Source: Planktothrix tepida PCC 9214 (lineage in GTDB: Bacteria > Cyanobacteriota > Cyanobacteriia > Cyanobacteriales > Microcoleaceae). From it: a stretch of DNA of 64,000 nt. Below are positions 26,269 to 36,103 of the stretch, piece by piece; position 1 is the stretch's first letter; each line of letters begins with the position of its first letter. Location: assembly GCF_900009145.1 (NCBI RefSeq), contig NZ_LN889764.1, positions 239,994-303,993 on the forward strand. Reading direction: 5' to 3'. Under the pieces are notes generated by a model. That model was given only the letters and a program-made list of their open reading frames with translations, was not told the DNA's origin and ran no database searches. The translations under genes and the position numbers were made by a program.

Positions 26269-27915
26269 CTAACGTGTTGGTTTTGGTGGTGGTGTTGGTG
26301 GTGGTGTTGTTGACGAACTGTTTCCTCTGTTCTCATCACCAGGGCTGCTGGTATCATTATGCTTCCAATCATCAAGCCCCAAACCAAAATTCTTAGTTTC
26401 AAACCACTCTGCTTTTATCAAAGACCACCAATCTGATGTTAATCCCTTAAGAATATAATCATAAGGTAACCAACCATAACCCTGTTCACCCCAATTAGTC
26501 CCCCAAGAATTTCTGATCAGCAGCGCACCGACTGAGGTTCCAATAATTTTAGTATCATCATAGCCAACTGCTACAACAGCATGACCCCCTTGCACATTAT
26601 CTTTTGAGTGAGGTATGGGAATATAACCTTTTTTGTAGTTAGCCTCTTCATAAATGGAACTGTAAATCGTTAACCCAAACATAGAAGGAAGACCAGCCAC
26701 TAAAGTCATTTTAATTTGAGCCAATAAATGGGTTGCAGGAAGACCCGGAGTGTCGAGCCTGAAATATTTAATTGTCTGATAAATCTGACCATAGGAGTAA
26801 CAAAAACCACTCGGTTCTTCATCAATTTTACTTGGTTCATAAGGCCAATATTCTTCCGGTGGAATTCCAAATAAGACCATTGCTTTCATTGTTTCCCGAA
26901 TGGATGCACCCACATCTCCTTGACGGTGCATGAGTTTTCGCGTTACTTTATACAAAAAAAGGACTGAAGCATTGGTATATTCGCCATAAATTTTGTTCTG
27001 AAAATATTCGACTAAAGCAATGGCGGAACAGGCTGTACATGAGCTTAAAGGTTCTTGATTTCTAACGGGAGAACACCAATAGCTTAAATCAACAAACTCA
27101 GGTAAACAGAAATAAACGGATGTGTAAGATTGTTCATACTTGTCGATACTGTTTTTAAATTCAGTAAGTAATGGAACTGATAATTGATGATCTTGATCTG
27201 ATAATTGATTAGGCTCTCCATCAGGACATTTTTTCAGAATTGTAGTTTGATTTTTCTTGGGAAAAAAATCAAACTGATTTTCATCTTGATTTGATCTATC
27301 TCTTGAATTTTTATTTTTTCCATTTGAGAAATCAGATAGAGCTTTGGTTTTAATGTCTTTTATTTTTGCTTTTAAATTATCCCACTTATTCTTCTCTCCT
27401 TCTGAAGTTTTGGCTTCTATCTTATCAATCATCCATTCAATTTTATCAAGAGTTATGAAAATTGAATAATTTAACCTTTTTCTTTCTATTGTAGACAGAG
27501 ATTTATAAATTAACATCACATCGATCTCACCCGCACGTTCTTTTCTTCCTCGCAGAAATTCAAGAAAAAATTTTGTATTCATATCATAATTATCTAAAAA
27601 TTGGGGTTGTTGAGGGTGATTTTCTGGATCTTCATCTAAAAGTGGTTCAGCCAAAAAACTATTTATTAACTCTATAACGTGGGGTATCGCTTGTTCATAA
27701 TTTAATTGACCATGAATGCCAATTTCCGAAATTTGTTTGATTACCAACTGGATCAATGGATCAATAATAGCAATAATATCGTTAGGAAGCGGATCATTAC
27801 TCGATTGATTTTTTATTTCTAAAGTTTGAGCTTCTTGATGATTTTCAAGTTTGAGTCGAATTTTATCTTGAAAATCTTTTTTGATGTTTTTAGAAATAGG
27901 GTTTTGAATACTCAA
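26269..27915 (-). CDS. Papain-like (C1) cysteine protease
   Basis: 548 residues. The first 270 are charged and helical without a known domain. The C1 catalytic domain starts at LPEFVDLSYWCSPVRNQ, with oxyanion Gln287, nucleophile Cys296 (SSCTACSAIA), His445 (GGHAVVAVGYDD) and Asn469 (IRNSWGTNWGEQGYGWLPYDY), a complete catalytic set. The C-terminus is low complexity (TTPPPTPPPK). There is no signal peptide, so it probably acts in the cytosol unless exported otherwise. It is the last gene of a same-strand block with a peptidoglycan-binding-like protein, a TIR-STAND-WD40 protein and a caspase-TIR protein. Confidence 0.85.
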   Translation of the reverse strand: MSIQNPISKNIKKDFQDKIRLKLENHQEAQTLEIKNQSSNDPLPNDIIAIIDPLIQLVIKQISEIGIHGQLNYEQAIPHVIELINSFLAEPLLDEDPENHPQQPQFLDNYDMNTKFFLEFLRGRKERAGEIDVMLIYKSLSTIERKRLNYSIFITLDKIEWMIDKIEAKTSEGEKNKWDNLKAKIKDIKTKALSDFSNGKNKNSRDRSNQDENQFDFFPKKNQTTILKKCPDGEPNQLSDQDHQLSVPLLTEFKNSIDKYEQSYTSVYFCLPEFVDLSYWCSPVRNQEPLSSCTACSAIALVEYFQNKIYGEYTNASVLFLYKVTRKLMHRQGDVGASIRETMKAMVLFGIPPEEYWPYEPSKIDEEPSGFCYSYGQIYQTIKYFRLDTPGLPATHLLAQIKMTLVAGLPSMFGLTIYSSIYEEANYKKGYIPIPHSKDNVQGGHAVVAVGYDDTKIIGTSVGALLIRNSWGTNWGEQGYGWLPYDYILKGLTSDWWSLIKAEWFETKNFGLGLDDWKHNDTSSPGDENRGNSSSTTPPPTPPPKPTR

Positions 27916-28005
27916 TAAAATAGGATTTTTTTTCTCTTTATTTTGGATAAAATCTTGATTCTTATATTCAAGAAAAGTAAATAATTGCTCTCGAAAACAC
28001 TGTTT

Positions 28006-29145
28006 TTAATCTTCAGCCTTCTCAATAATCTGTCTTAAAAATTCTTGAATAGTTAAAAGTTGTGATTGTTCCTCAGATTTACTTACAGTGATTTCATCGA
28101 TGACTTTTTCAGTAACCTCATCGAAGATTCCGTTGATTTTAATCTCTTCTTTTCTAAAATCATTCCTGAGTCTTTTTTGTATATAAATGATTGAAAAGGC
28201 TTTAAGATTCTTGATATCGTTTACTTGTGATATATTTATTACCTTATTATTTTTTTGGCATAACTTTCGCCAAGTAGAAGGCCCAACTATACCATCAGCT
28301 TGTAAACCATTAATCCCTTGAAAAAATTCAACAATTAAATCTGTCTTAAAGCCAAAAAAGGAGCTACATTTTTCATCTTCTGAAAAGAATATCCCATATC
28401 CTAGTTCTTCTAATTTATTTTTAATAAGATTTACTATCTTCCCATAATCTCCTATCTTGATTTCTGGAAAATCGTTAGTATCTTTTTCTTCTTGACAATT
28501 TCTACAAATTTCTTCATAATTTTCAATTTCTTTTTTATTCTTAATTCTATTATGAATTGTGTTTAAAACTTTATAAATAGTGACCTTAGAATCGTATTGA
28601 TAAAATTCTTCTTCTTGGTTGGCTTTAGTCTCATCATCTACATCTAAAATGCTATCTTTGTTAGGAATCTCCCATATAGCTTTGAATTTAATTATGAGTT
28701 TATGTGTAACTTCTCCAAAATAACCATTTTCTAATTTTAACTTTTCTAAATCCTTTTTAATCTCTGTACTTGACTCTGGGTCTAAATATGAACAACACTT
28801 GTCCAAAATAGAAAACAATTTGCCTTGAATTTCTTTAACTTTTGCATTCTTAATTCCTCTGTATAAAAAATATTTATTTTCTTTTTGTACTGTTAAAAAA
28901 CAAATTTCATCCCGGTTTTTTTGAATTATACTTTCCAGCCTTTCATCTAAAGATGTTTTTCCCTTTTGATCAGTGTTGGAGACTATTTTTTTAATTAATT
29001 CGGCTAATTCAAGAATTTGTGATGCTGTATATTCTGAATTCTGAGACTGATCTTTGATGATATTTTTGTTCAGATCACTTAGTTTCAGATCTCTCTGGTC
29101 AGGATAGTCGGGTAACCAGCCTAATGAATTCTGGTTTAAGGGCAT
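28006..29145 (-). CDS. Peptidoglycan-binding-like protein with protease propeptide motif
   Basis: 379 residues, A+T-rich and lysine-rich. The N-terminus LGWLPDYPDQRDL is the motif that usually opens bacterial C1 protease precursors. At least one PG_binding_1 repeat is clear (FFQGINGLQADGIVGPSTWRKL, about 275-300) and two degenerate ones are likely (NGYFGEVTHKLIIKFKAIW; KINGIFDEVTEKVID). No signal peptide or catalytic residue is seen. It lies 90 bp upstream of the C1 protease gene. The two together have the domain order of a single precursor, so this may be the detached pro-half, or a regulator, of the protease. Confidence 0.65.
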   Translation of the reverse strand: MPLNQNSLGWLPDYPDQRDLKLSDLNKNIIKDQSQNSEYTASQILELAELIKKIVSNTDQKGKTSLDERLESIIQKNRDEICFLTVQKENKYFLYRGIKNAKVKEIQGKLFSILDKCCSYLDPESSTEIKKDLEKLKLENGYFGEVTHKLIIKFKAIWEIPNKDSILDVDDETKANQEEEFYQYDSKVTIYKVLNTIHNRIKNKKEIENYEEICRNCQEEKDTNDFPEIKIGDYGKIVNLIKNKLEELGYGIFFSEDEKCSSFFGFKTDLIVEFFQGINGLQADGIVGPSTWRKLCQKNNKVINISQVNDIKNLKAFSIIYIQKRLRNDFRKEEIKINGIFDEVTEKVIDEITVSKSEEQSQLLTIQEFLRQIIEKAED

Positions 29146-29275
29146 AATTCAAATCCTTGTTTTCTCTAAAAATTTAAGGTGCTATTTTTAATAGTATGTT
29201 GAAATAACACCATTTATAGGAAATTAATTTTTTCTTTAGGATCTTCTAAGCCAGAGTAGTGAAAAATACATTTTA

Positions 29276-32200
29276 TTAGCCTTTAGGAGCAGGACAAAGT
29301 TGTTTATTTTTGTTTGGATCATTAAAAGTAAAATAATTTTTAAGCCAACTGCATCCTCCTTCTAAAAGCTTATCCAAATCGGTAACTTGCTCCACATCCC
29401 AAAGAATCACTGTTTTGTCTGAACTAGCGGAAGCTAGGATACGACCACTCTTACTAAAACTAACATCATTGACTTCATCCTGATGGCCCTTGAGAGTAAC
29501 AATAGGAGTCCTCCTATCCCAATCCCAAAGTCTGACGGTCTTATCATCACTAGCAGAAGCAATAATTTTATTTTTAGGATTAGGATTAAAAACCACTCCC
29601 CAAATAGGAGATTCATGTCCTTCAAATTTTTTAATAAGTTTACCCTTTATATCCCACAGATCAACCATTTTATTTTGACCGCCTATAGCGATAAGTTGAT
29701 CATTAGGGCTAAAAGCGACACTATAAACTGAGCTTTCATTCTCGATGATTAACGGATTTTTATCGCTAATTTTTAAGGGCTGATGATTAGTTTTTAGAGT
29801 CCAAATTCTGACGGTTTTATCTTCACTGGCTGTTGCCATTAAAAGTGCTTTATGACTAAATCTTACATTATAAACCCGCCCATTATGTTCATTAAGTTCC
29901 TGTATTTCTTTTCCATTATCCTGATTCCAAAGTTTGATTTGTCCATCATAACTTGTTGTAGCAATCCATTGGTTATCAAAACTAAAATCAATACTTCTAA
30001 CTTCTTCCGAATGACCTCGTAGAGTATGTTCTATTTTACCAGCTTTAAAATTCCAAAGTAATGCTTGTTTATCTTTACTGGCTGTTCCCAATATATTCCC
30101 ATCAGCAGTAAAATTAATATCCTTAACTATACCCTTATGAGTATCTAAAGAATTTTGCAATTCCCCATCTTGGTTCCACAACTTGACTTCTACATCATCT
30201 CCATTGGAAGTTGCTAGTAGTTGTTCATCTACAGGACTAAAGCTAACATTTGCGACAAGATGATTAAACTTTTTAATTTGTTTGATCTTAGAATTGCGAA
30301 ACTGCCAAATCTTAACCATGTTATCATCACTAACTGAGGCTAAAATTTGATTTTCTGATCTTGGCTTGAAATCAATAGCATTAATTCGATTTTGATGCGC
30401 TATAACACTGCTGATTTCCTGACCTTGGAGAGTCCAAGTTTTAATGATATTATCTTCACTTGCTGAAGCCAAAATTTTACCGTCAGGACTAAATGAAACA
30501 CTTAAAACTCCACTCTTGTGACCCTTTAAAGCATCAAATTTTGGAGTCCCATCTAAATTCCAGAGCCTTACCGTTTTGTCAAGACTAGCACTCGCTAAGG
30601 TTTGACCATCAGGGCTAAATGAAACACTATATACTTCATGGTTATGTTTTAATTTGGTTTTGACAGACCATTGGTTAATATTTTTTCTTGTCCATAAAAT
30701 GATAGTTTGATCAGCACTTCCAGACGCGAGAGTTTGACCATCAGGGCTAAAACTAAGGCTACGAACTATTCCTTGATGCCCTGTTAAAGTAGTAATTGGT
30801 TTACCGTCTTTTGTCCACAGTTTAATTTTTCCATTTTCCAAACCTGCTGCAATTAAGTCTTCCTTGCCACTAAAACTAATACTATGGCAGGGTGAATCAT
30901 GTCTCAATAATAGATCTTGAGGAATTTTTTTCCAATCTTCCCCTTGTTTTTCCCAAAGTCTGACAGTTCCATCTAAACTAGCAGTTGCCATCATTTTTCC
31001 ATCGGAACTAAAGCTAATATTTCTGATAGCATCCTGATGTCCTGATAATTCTTGTAAAAGACTTCCATCTTGATTCCAAAGTTTAACGATCTTGTCATAA
31101 CCTCCCGTTGCCAAGATTTCACCATCAGGGCTAAAGCTAACGGTTTGAATTGCATCCGTATGTCCCTGCCAACGATTTTGTTCTTTAACCCAATTAATTC
31201 CTTGAGCTAATACAGTTAAAACATCAGCCTTCAGTTGAGGGTTATTCCGATTAAAAATCGATTTCTTGAAAAGTTCTCCCGCTTCTAATGCTGCGACTAA
31301 TGAATCAAAGGTATCAGGATTTTCCGTAAACCGAGCATTAGCTGTTTCAATTTTAGCAATAATTTGACCTTTATCTGCTTCTTGCCATTGATGTTTTGCA
31401 ATTCCAGCAACTCCGATAGCAACAGTAGCAACTCCTGTAATTACCGTCAAGGCAACTCTAGTAATCCATAAATTTTTTTGGCTTAGTTTTAATTCCCGTT
31501 CTTGAGCTTCTTTTTCTCTTTGTTTTTCGGCTTCTATTGCCGTTTTACTTGATTCAACTAACGCTACTAATTGATCATCACTCCCTAATTCGATTGCATC
31601 AGAACTCTCTAACCAATGTTGGGCTTCAGCGAGTTCAAACTCATCCAATAATCCTCCTTTATCTTTCCCTAATCTCCCCCATTCTTCCACTTTTGCGATC
31701 AGTCGGCGACGGGTTTGTTCAGCTTCTCGACGTTCAATAATCCAATTTTGTAACTGGGGCCAACTACTAATTAAAATTTCATGGGCAATATCAACTTTTC
31801 GAGTTTTATCCTCTTTTCCACTTAAGGTTAATAATCGACGATCGGCTAAATAACGTAAGGTTTCTTCAAAGATTTGATCATTATCTCCCCTGGCTTTTAA
31901 AGCTTCTACAGATTCTTGTCGTCGGGTATCTGCCCGCCCTTCTCCAAACTGAATTAAACGTAAAAATACCCGACGGGCGATGATTTGTTGTTCATCAGTT
32001 AAACGAGCGATCGCAGCATCCCCCTGTCGCGCGATCGCCACTTGAATTCCAGTCAATTGATTATTAGTATTAGAGACGGTATTATGATAAGATAAGACTA
32101 AGGCTTCATAGGCTCTTAACGGTAAATATCGCCGTTCTATTTTTTGCCATAATAAGACTAATGTTTCTTGTAATAACGGTAAAACTCCAGGTTCGCTCGC

Positions 32201-33262
32201 GGCTGTTATAATTAATCGTTCTAATAATGCCGATTCGATAAAAACACCCGCCTTTTCCGCAGGTTTAAGAATGGCTTCTTGCAGTCCCGTTTGATCTAAG
32301 GGTAAAACTTCATAGCGATGGGCTTTAATTTCTCGCCAGAAAGTAGGAGATTCCATCAGTTGAGGATAAAAATCTGCTCGAACGGTTATAACAACATAAA
32401 CATTAGGCTGTTTATAGAGATTTAATAGGATTTCTTCAAAGGAATTTGCTTCTTGAGGAGATTGGGTAAAAACTTCTTCAAATTGATCAATGACTAATAG
32501 GAATTTTTGGGAAGGATGGAATTTTGTTGTGATAGCTTCATCAGAAGTTGGATCACAGCCTAATGTTGCGGTTAATGTGGTTATGGGTGTTGTACCTGGA
32601 CGCATGGAATAGATTTGCCAGGGTTCTTTTCCTAATAATTGGGTTTTTTGCAGTTGCGGAATTAACCCAGCGAAAACAAGGGAAGATTTACCGCTTCCTG
32701 ATGCTCCAATGACGGCTAAAAAGGGAAATAATCGTAACTGTTGAATTATATCATTAACTTCTTGTTGTCGTCCAAAAAAGCGATCGCTATCTTCTGGTTT
32801 AAAGGGAACCATCCCCGGATAGGGACAATCAGGAATAGTGGCTAAAGTCGGAACTGGTTTTTTGAAATCTTCACAAATTCGTTGAATGACTTCCTGTTGT
32901 TTTGTCGCATCCGTCGCATCCAGATACCCTAACATTTCTAGGCGCATGGGTAATTCTTGAACAGGATGCAAAATAATCACAACAGTCGGCCAAATATCCG
33001 TATGGCGTCCGTAGATTTGGGAGAGTAAATTAACAAATTCTGCAAAATTATCGTTTAAATAGGCGGGGGAAATCACTAATAAGGTTCGTTCACTATTTTT
33101 AACCGCACTTTCAAATTCAATTAATCGCGGTACACCTAACCGAAACATCGCCTCGGAATGACAGGTTAACCCGGCTTCTTCTAAAGCATTTAATAAATAA
33201 CCTTCTACCCAGGCGCCATCCTCGTCTGCGTAGGAAACAAATACAGAATATTGTTTTGACAT
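29276..33262 (-). CDS. TIR - STAND NTPase - WD40 protein
   Basis: 1328 residues from an ATG behind GAGGG. Residues 1-135 are a TIR domain (YSVFVSYADEDGAWVEGYL; VISPAYLNDNFAEFV). Then the nSTAND1 NTPase starts at CPYPGMVPFKPEDSDRFFGR, with Walker A GASGSGKS (186-193) and Walker B FLLVIDQFEEVF. A winged-helix/helical arm and a hydrophobic segment (VALTVITGVATVAIGVAGI) follow. The C-terminal half holds 14 WD40 repeats, enough for two seven-bladed propellers. This is the layout of NLR-like signal-transducing NTPases: the propellers sense, the NTPase oligomerises and TIR signals. The position of the usual TIR glutamate is not obviously filled. Confidence 0.92.
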   Translation of the reverse strand: MSKQYSVFVSYADEDGAWVEGYLLNALEEAGLTCHSEAMFRLGVPRLIEFESAVKNSERTLLVISPAYLNDNFAEFVNLLSQIYGRHTDIWPTVVIILHPVQELPMRLEMLGYLDATDATKQQEVIQRICEDFKKPVPTLATIPDCPYPGMVPFKPEDSDRFFGRQQEVNDIIQQLRLFPFLAVIGASGSGKSSLVFAGLIPQLQKTQLLGKEPWQIYSMRPGTTPITTLTATLGCDPTSDEAITTKFHPSQKFLLVIDQFEEVFTQSPQEANSFEEILLNLYKQPNVYVVITVRADFYPQLMESPTFWREIKAHRYEVLPLDQTGLQEAILKPAEKAGVFIESALLERLIITAASEPGVLPLLQETLVLLWQKIERRYLPLRAYEALVLSYHNTVSNTNNQLTGIQVAIARQGDAAIARLTDEQQIIARRVFLRLIQFGEGRADTRRQESVEALKARGDNDQIFEETLRYLADRRLLTLSGKEDKTRKVDIAHEILISSWPQLQNWIIERREAEQTRRRLIAKVEEWGRLGKDKGGLLDEFELAEAQHWLESSDAIELGSDDQLVALVESSKTAIEAEKQREKEAQERELKLSQKNLWITRVALTVITGVATVAIGVAGIAKHQWQEADKGQIIAKIETANARFTENPDTFDSLVAALEAGELFKKSIFNRNNPQLKADVLTVLAQGINWVKEQNRWQGHTDAIQTVSFSPDGEILATGGYDKIVKLWNQDGSLLQELSGHQDAIRNISFSSDGKMMATASLDGTVRLWEKQGEDWKKIPQDLLLRHDSPCHSISFSGKEDLIAAGLENGKIKLWTKDGKPITTLTGHQGIVRSLSFSPDGQTLASGSADQTIILWTRKNINQWSVKTKLKHNHEVYSVSFSPDGQTLASASLDKTVRLWNLDGTPKFDALKGHKSGVLSVSFSPDGKILASASEDNIIKTWTLQGQEISSVIAHQNRINAIDFKPRSENQILASVSDDNMVKIWQFRNSKIKQIKKFNHLVANVSFSPVDEQLLATSNGDDVEVKLWNQDGELQNSLDTHKGIVKDINFTADGNILGTASKDKQALLWNFKAGKIEHTLRGHSEEVRSIDFSFDNQWIATTSYDGQIKLWNQDNGKEIQELNEHNGRVYNVRFSHKALLMATASEDKTVRIWTLKTNHQPLKISDKNPLIIENESSVYSVAFSPNDQLIAIGGQNKMVDLWDIKGKLIKKFEGHESPIWGVVFNPNPKNKIIASASDDKTVRLWDWDRRTPIVTLKGHQDEVNDVSFSKSGRILASASSDKTVILWDVEQVTDLDKLLEGGCSWLKNYFTFNDPNKNKQLCPAPKG

Positions 33263-33407
33263 AGCAATCCCTCTGGTTTGTTTTGGGGTGAAAACGGTAT
33301 TCAATGCGATCAATTCACCTGCTTTCTATTACAGTGCTATAAAAGGAAATTCCTGTACAATTGTTTGCGATCGCTTTTGAGATAGCCTTCCCTGATATTT
33401 TCCTTCT

Positions 33408-33435
33408 GTAGAGACGTGCCATGGCACGTCTCTAC
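33408..33435 (+). repeat. 28-bp perfect palindrome (CATG-centred), copy 1
   Basis: Half-site GTAGAGACGTGCCA followed by its exact reverse complement. Same length and same outer bases as the palindromes at 50916 and 56046, with a different middle. Confidence 0.7.
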
Positions 33436-33471
33436 GTTATCTGGTCTTCCTTAACCCGTTTTAAAGGGTTT

Positions 33472-33498
33472 GTAGGGGCGAGGGAACCTCGCCCTTAC
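33472..33498 (+). repeat. Imperfect GC-rich palindrome
   Basis: GTAGGGGCGAGG, a GAA loop, then CCTCGCCCTTAC. It shares the GTAG...TAC ends with the 28-bp family. The whole gap from 33263 to 33661 holds only these repeats and a GCGATCGC site; no gene was seen. Confidence 0.55.
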
Positions 33499-33661
33499 GC
33501 CTGAAATTTATTTCAAGGCTTTTAGAATTAAGTTGACACCGATGGTTCTGTGTTAACCTTTCCAATCCTTACCCCCAAAATTATTAACTAACCCTGCGAG
33601 TTAGGATCGATTAATCACAAGTCTATGACAACACTATAACAGAATTATTGATTGATTTCAA

Positions 33662-34936
33662 TCATTCGTAAAGTCCCGATTCGGTGCGATGATACAGAGG
33701 TTGTTTTAACTGTTCAATTAAATTTTGTAAATTTCGTTCACCGCGTCGAGAATCGTCAAGCTTCCGTGGTTTTTCTAATTGTAGGCGTTCGGGCAGTTTA
33801 GACAGATCAACGTCCTCTTTTTGTGTATAAATCAAACGAGCTTTCTTTTCTTTAATTCCCAAGTTTTGAACTAAAACATTTTCAAATTCCGCCATACTAT
33901 TATCTAAGTATAAATTCGATAAAATGACAAGGGTTCGTTTAGAAAATTTAACACCCCGTTCTATATTAATCACCCGTGCGACCCCTAATAAATCCACATC
34001 TCCTGAAACCGCAACTTTTAGGTTTTCTGCTTCTAATTTTGGCACTAAGAAATCCCAAACCCAAGTTGAATCTGGTTCTTCATCCACATAACTAATATAA
34101 ACATCATAGCGGAATTCTTCTTGAGGTTGAGGAGAAACCGGACTCACCCCTTTTTGCCCGCCTAAATAGAGGGTTAGGGGAAAATTTTCCTCAATATCAG
34201 ATTTAAAAATCGGGTGTTGATTCGGTTGTTCGGCGGTAACTTTCGGTTGTAAATATTCAAAAATATCAAAGATTCTAATTAATCCATCATTGCTAGTAAT
34301 TCCTCCTTTTAACCCGGCGATTAAATGTTGAGTAAAAACACTATTATTTGCGCCCCGATTCACATAGGATTGTTCTGTATTCCGAGAGGAGGCAAATATA
34401 ACCCGACCTTTTCCTTGCACTAATTGATCATAATAATTATCCGGTAATCCTCCTTTGATTTCGGGTATGGTTGGATCTTTGGGTTGACCAATTCCTCCAG
34501 AGTGACAACAATCAAAAATTACAACTAATTTTCGGGCGGGAATTGCTTTTAATGCGTCTGTAAATTGGGTTCCTGAAATAGCGGTTTCTACTAAGGATGC
34601 ACCGGAGGTATAAACCGTATCAACGAGTAATAAATATTCTCCCGCAGTCGGGCCAAATTCAACTTGTGCTCCATGTCCTGAAAAATAAATTAATACCGTT
34701 GAATCTGGGTTTGTTTTAGTCGATAAATCAGTTAACGCTTGAGTTAAAGCTGATTTTGTGGCTTTTTCATCTAATAATAATTCCACATTTTCAATTAAAT
34801 AACCACAGAATGAAGGTTCTGTTAATAAACTATAAATATCCTTAGCATCGTTGAGAACCGTTGACGGCAAAGGTTTGATTTTTTGATAATTAGAAATTCC
34901 GATAATTAGAGCGTAACAGTTGTTTAGGGTTGTCAT
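33662..34936 (-). CDS. Caspase (C14) - TIR fusion protein
   Basis: 424 residues. The N-terminal caspase p20 domain has His88 (IYFSGHGAQ) and Cys144 (VIFDCCHSGG), the catalytic dyad, plus the strand CYALIIGISNYQ. Residues about 277-400 form a TIR domain (YDVYISYVDEEPDSTWVWDFL; VILSNLYLDNSMAEFENVL), which keeps a glutamate where TIR NADases have theirs. Prokaryotic caspases of this type cut after basic residues, and activation is often coupled to Ca2+ or oligomerisation. The gene is upstream of, and on the same strand as, the TIR-STAND-WD40 gene, so TIR-TIR contact between the two proteins is a natural inference. Confidence 0.9.
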   Translation of the reverse strand: MTTLNNCYALIIGISNYQKIKPLPSTVLNDAKDIYSLLTEPSFCGYLIENVELLLDEKATKSALTQALTDLSTKTNPDSTVLIYFSGHGAQVEFGPTAGEYLLLVDTVYTSGASLVETAISGTQFTDALKAIPARKLVVIFDCCHSGGIGQPKDPTIPEIKGGLPDNYYDQLVQGKGRVIFASSRNTEQSYVNRGANNSVFTQHLIAGLKGGITSNDGLIRIFDIFEYLQPKVTAEQPNQHPIFKSDIEENFPLTLYLGGQKGVSPVSPQPQEEFRYDVYISYVDEEPDSTWVWDFLVPKLEAENLKVAVSGDVDLLGVARVINIERGVKFSKRTLVILSNLYLDNSMAEFENVLVQNLGIKEKKARLIYTQKEDVDLSKLPERLQLEKPRKLDDSRRGERNLQNLIEQLKQPLYHRTESGLYE

Positions 34937-34948
34937 ATTATTAGGATG

Positions 34949-34976
34949 GGTGGGCGGGAAGACCCCGCCCCTACGG
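34949..34976 (+). repeat. GC-rich interrupted palindrome
   Basis: GGTGGGCGGGAAGACCCCGCCCC: a short hairpin in the 44-bp gap between the caspase-TIR start and the prfB stop. It resembles the other GTAGGGG-type intergenic repeats and may act as a transcript end for prfB. Confidence 0.4.
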
Positions 34977-34980
34977 TAAT

Positions 34981-36103
34981 TTAGGCAGTTTGGGGTTCTA
35001 GGAGTTGGTGTTCTTGACGTAAATAGGCTTGAATGAAAGCATCTAATTCTCCATTCATCACATCTTGAATGGCTGTTGTTTCTTCAGATGTGCGTAAATC
35101 CTTCACCATTTGATAGGGATGAAAGACATAGTTTCGGATTTGATTTCCCCAAGCCGCTTCGACTAAATCCCCTCGAATTTCTGCGATCGCTTTTGCCCGT
35201 TGTTCTTGAGCAATAATTAATAATTTTGCCTTTAACAACGCTAAAGCTTTTTCTTTATTTTGTAATTGAGATCGTTCTTGGGTACAACGGACTGCAATTC
35301 CCGTTGGTAGGTGAACAATCCGCACGGCTGTTTCCACTTTGTTAACGTTTTGACCGCCTTTTCCGCCTGACCGAGTGGTGGTAATTTCTAAATCCTTATC
35401 AGGAATATCTAACTCAATAGAATCATCCAAAATCGGCATAATTTCTACCCCAGCAAAACTGGTTTGTCGCTTACCATTGGCATTAAAAGGTGAAATTCTA
35501 ACTAAACGGTGAGTGCCTTTTTCTCCTTTTAAATATCCATAGGCATAACGACCTTCAATTTCCAAAGAAGCAGATTTAATTCCGGCTTCATCTCCTTCAG
35601 AAATTTCGGTTAAATGTACTTTATACCCCTGAGATTCTCCCCAACGAGTATACATTCGCAGCAGCATTTCTGCCCAGTCTTGAGCATCGGTTCCACCTGC
35701 GCCTGCATTAATCGTTAAAACTGCACCATGTTGATCATAAATTCCTGAAAGCAGTTGTTGTAATTCCCAGTGATCAAATTCTCGGTTGAGTCGAGAAACC
35801 GTAGCTGTTGCTTCTTCTAAGAGAGCATCATCGGTTTCTAACTCCAACAGTTCTAAGATGGCTTTGGTATCTTCGAGGGCTTGCTGCCAATCATCCTGTT
35901 GCTGCACAATTGATTTAAGATCATTCAACTGTTGAAGGGTTTGTTGTGCTGTTTTTTGTTCATCCCAAAAGTCGGGTTGTGCTGCAATTTGCTCTAAATC
36001 TTGAATTTTGGCTTGAAGTGCAGGCAGGTCAAAGATAGTCCTGGGTTTTACCCAGGTGCTCAGATAACAGTTCGATTTCCCGTTTAATTTCTAAAACATC
36101 CAT
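34981..36103 (-). CDS. prfB: Peptide chain release factor 2 (programmed +1 frameshift)
   Basis: Two frames make one protein of about 373 residues. Frame one starts [20 protein letters not shown] and runs 24 codons to an in-frame TGA; a +1 slip at CTT TGA C continues [15 protein letters not shown] and on to the main 349-codon frame. The protein has the stop-codon reading motif SPF ([12 protein letters not shown]) and the catalytic GGQ ([11 protein letters not shown]). RF2 ends translation at UGA and UAA. The internal UGA gives autoregulation: little RF2 means more frameshifting. The apparent start at the internal [13 protein letters not shown] would give only 315 residues and is not the true start. 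Confidence 0.95.
36028..36043 (-). promoter_or_regulatory. prfB: prfB programmed frameshift site
   Basis: On the coding strand: CAGGACTATCTTTGAC. An AGGA Shine-Dalgarno-like element precedes the slippery CTT and the UGA stop, as in the classical E. coli site, although the purine run is shorter. Confidence 0.85.
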
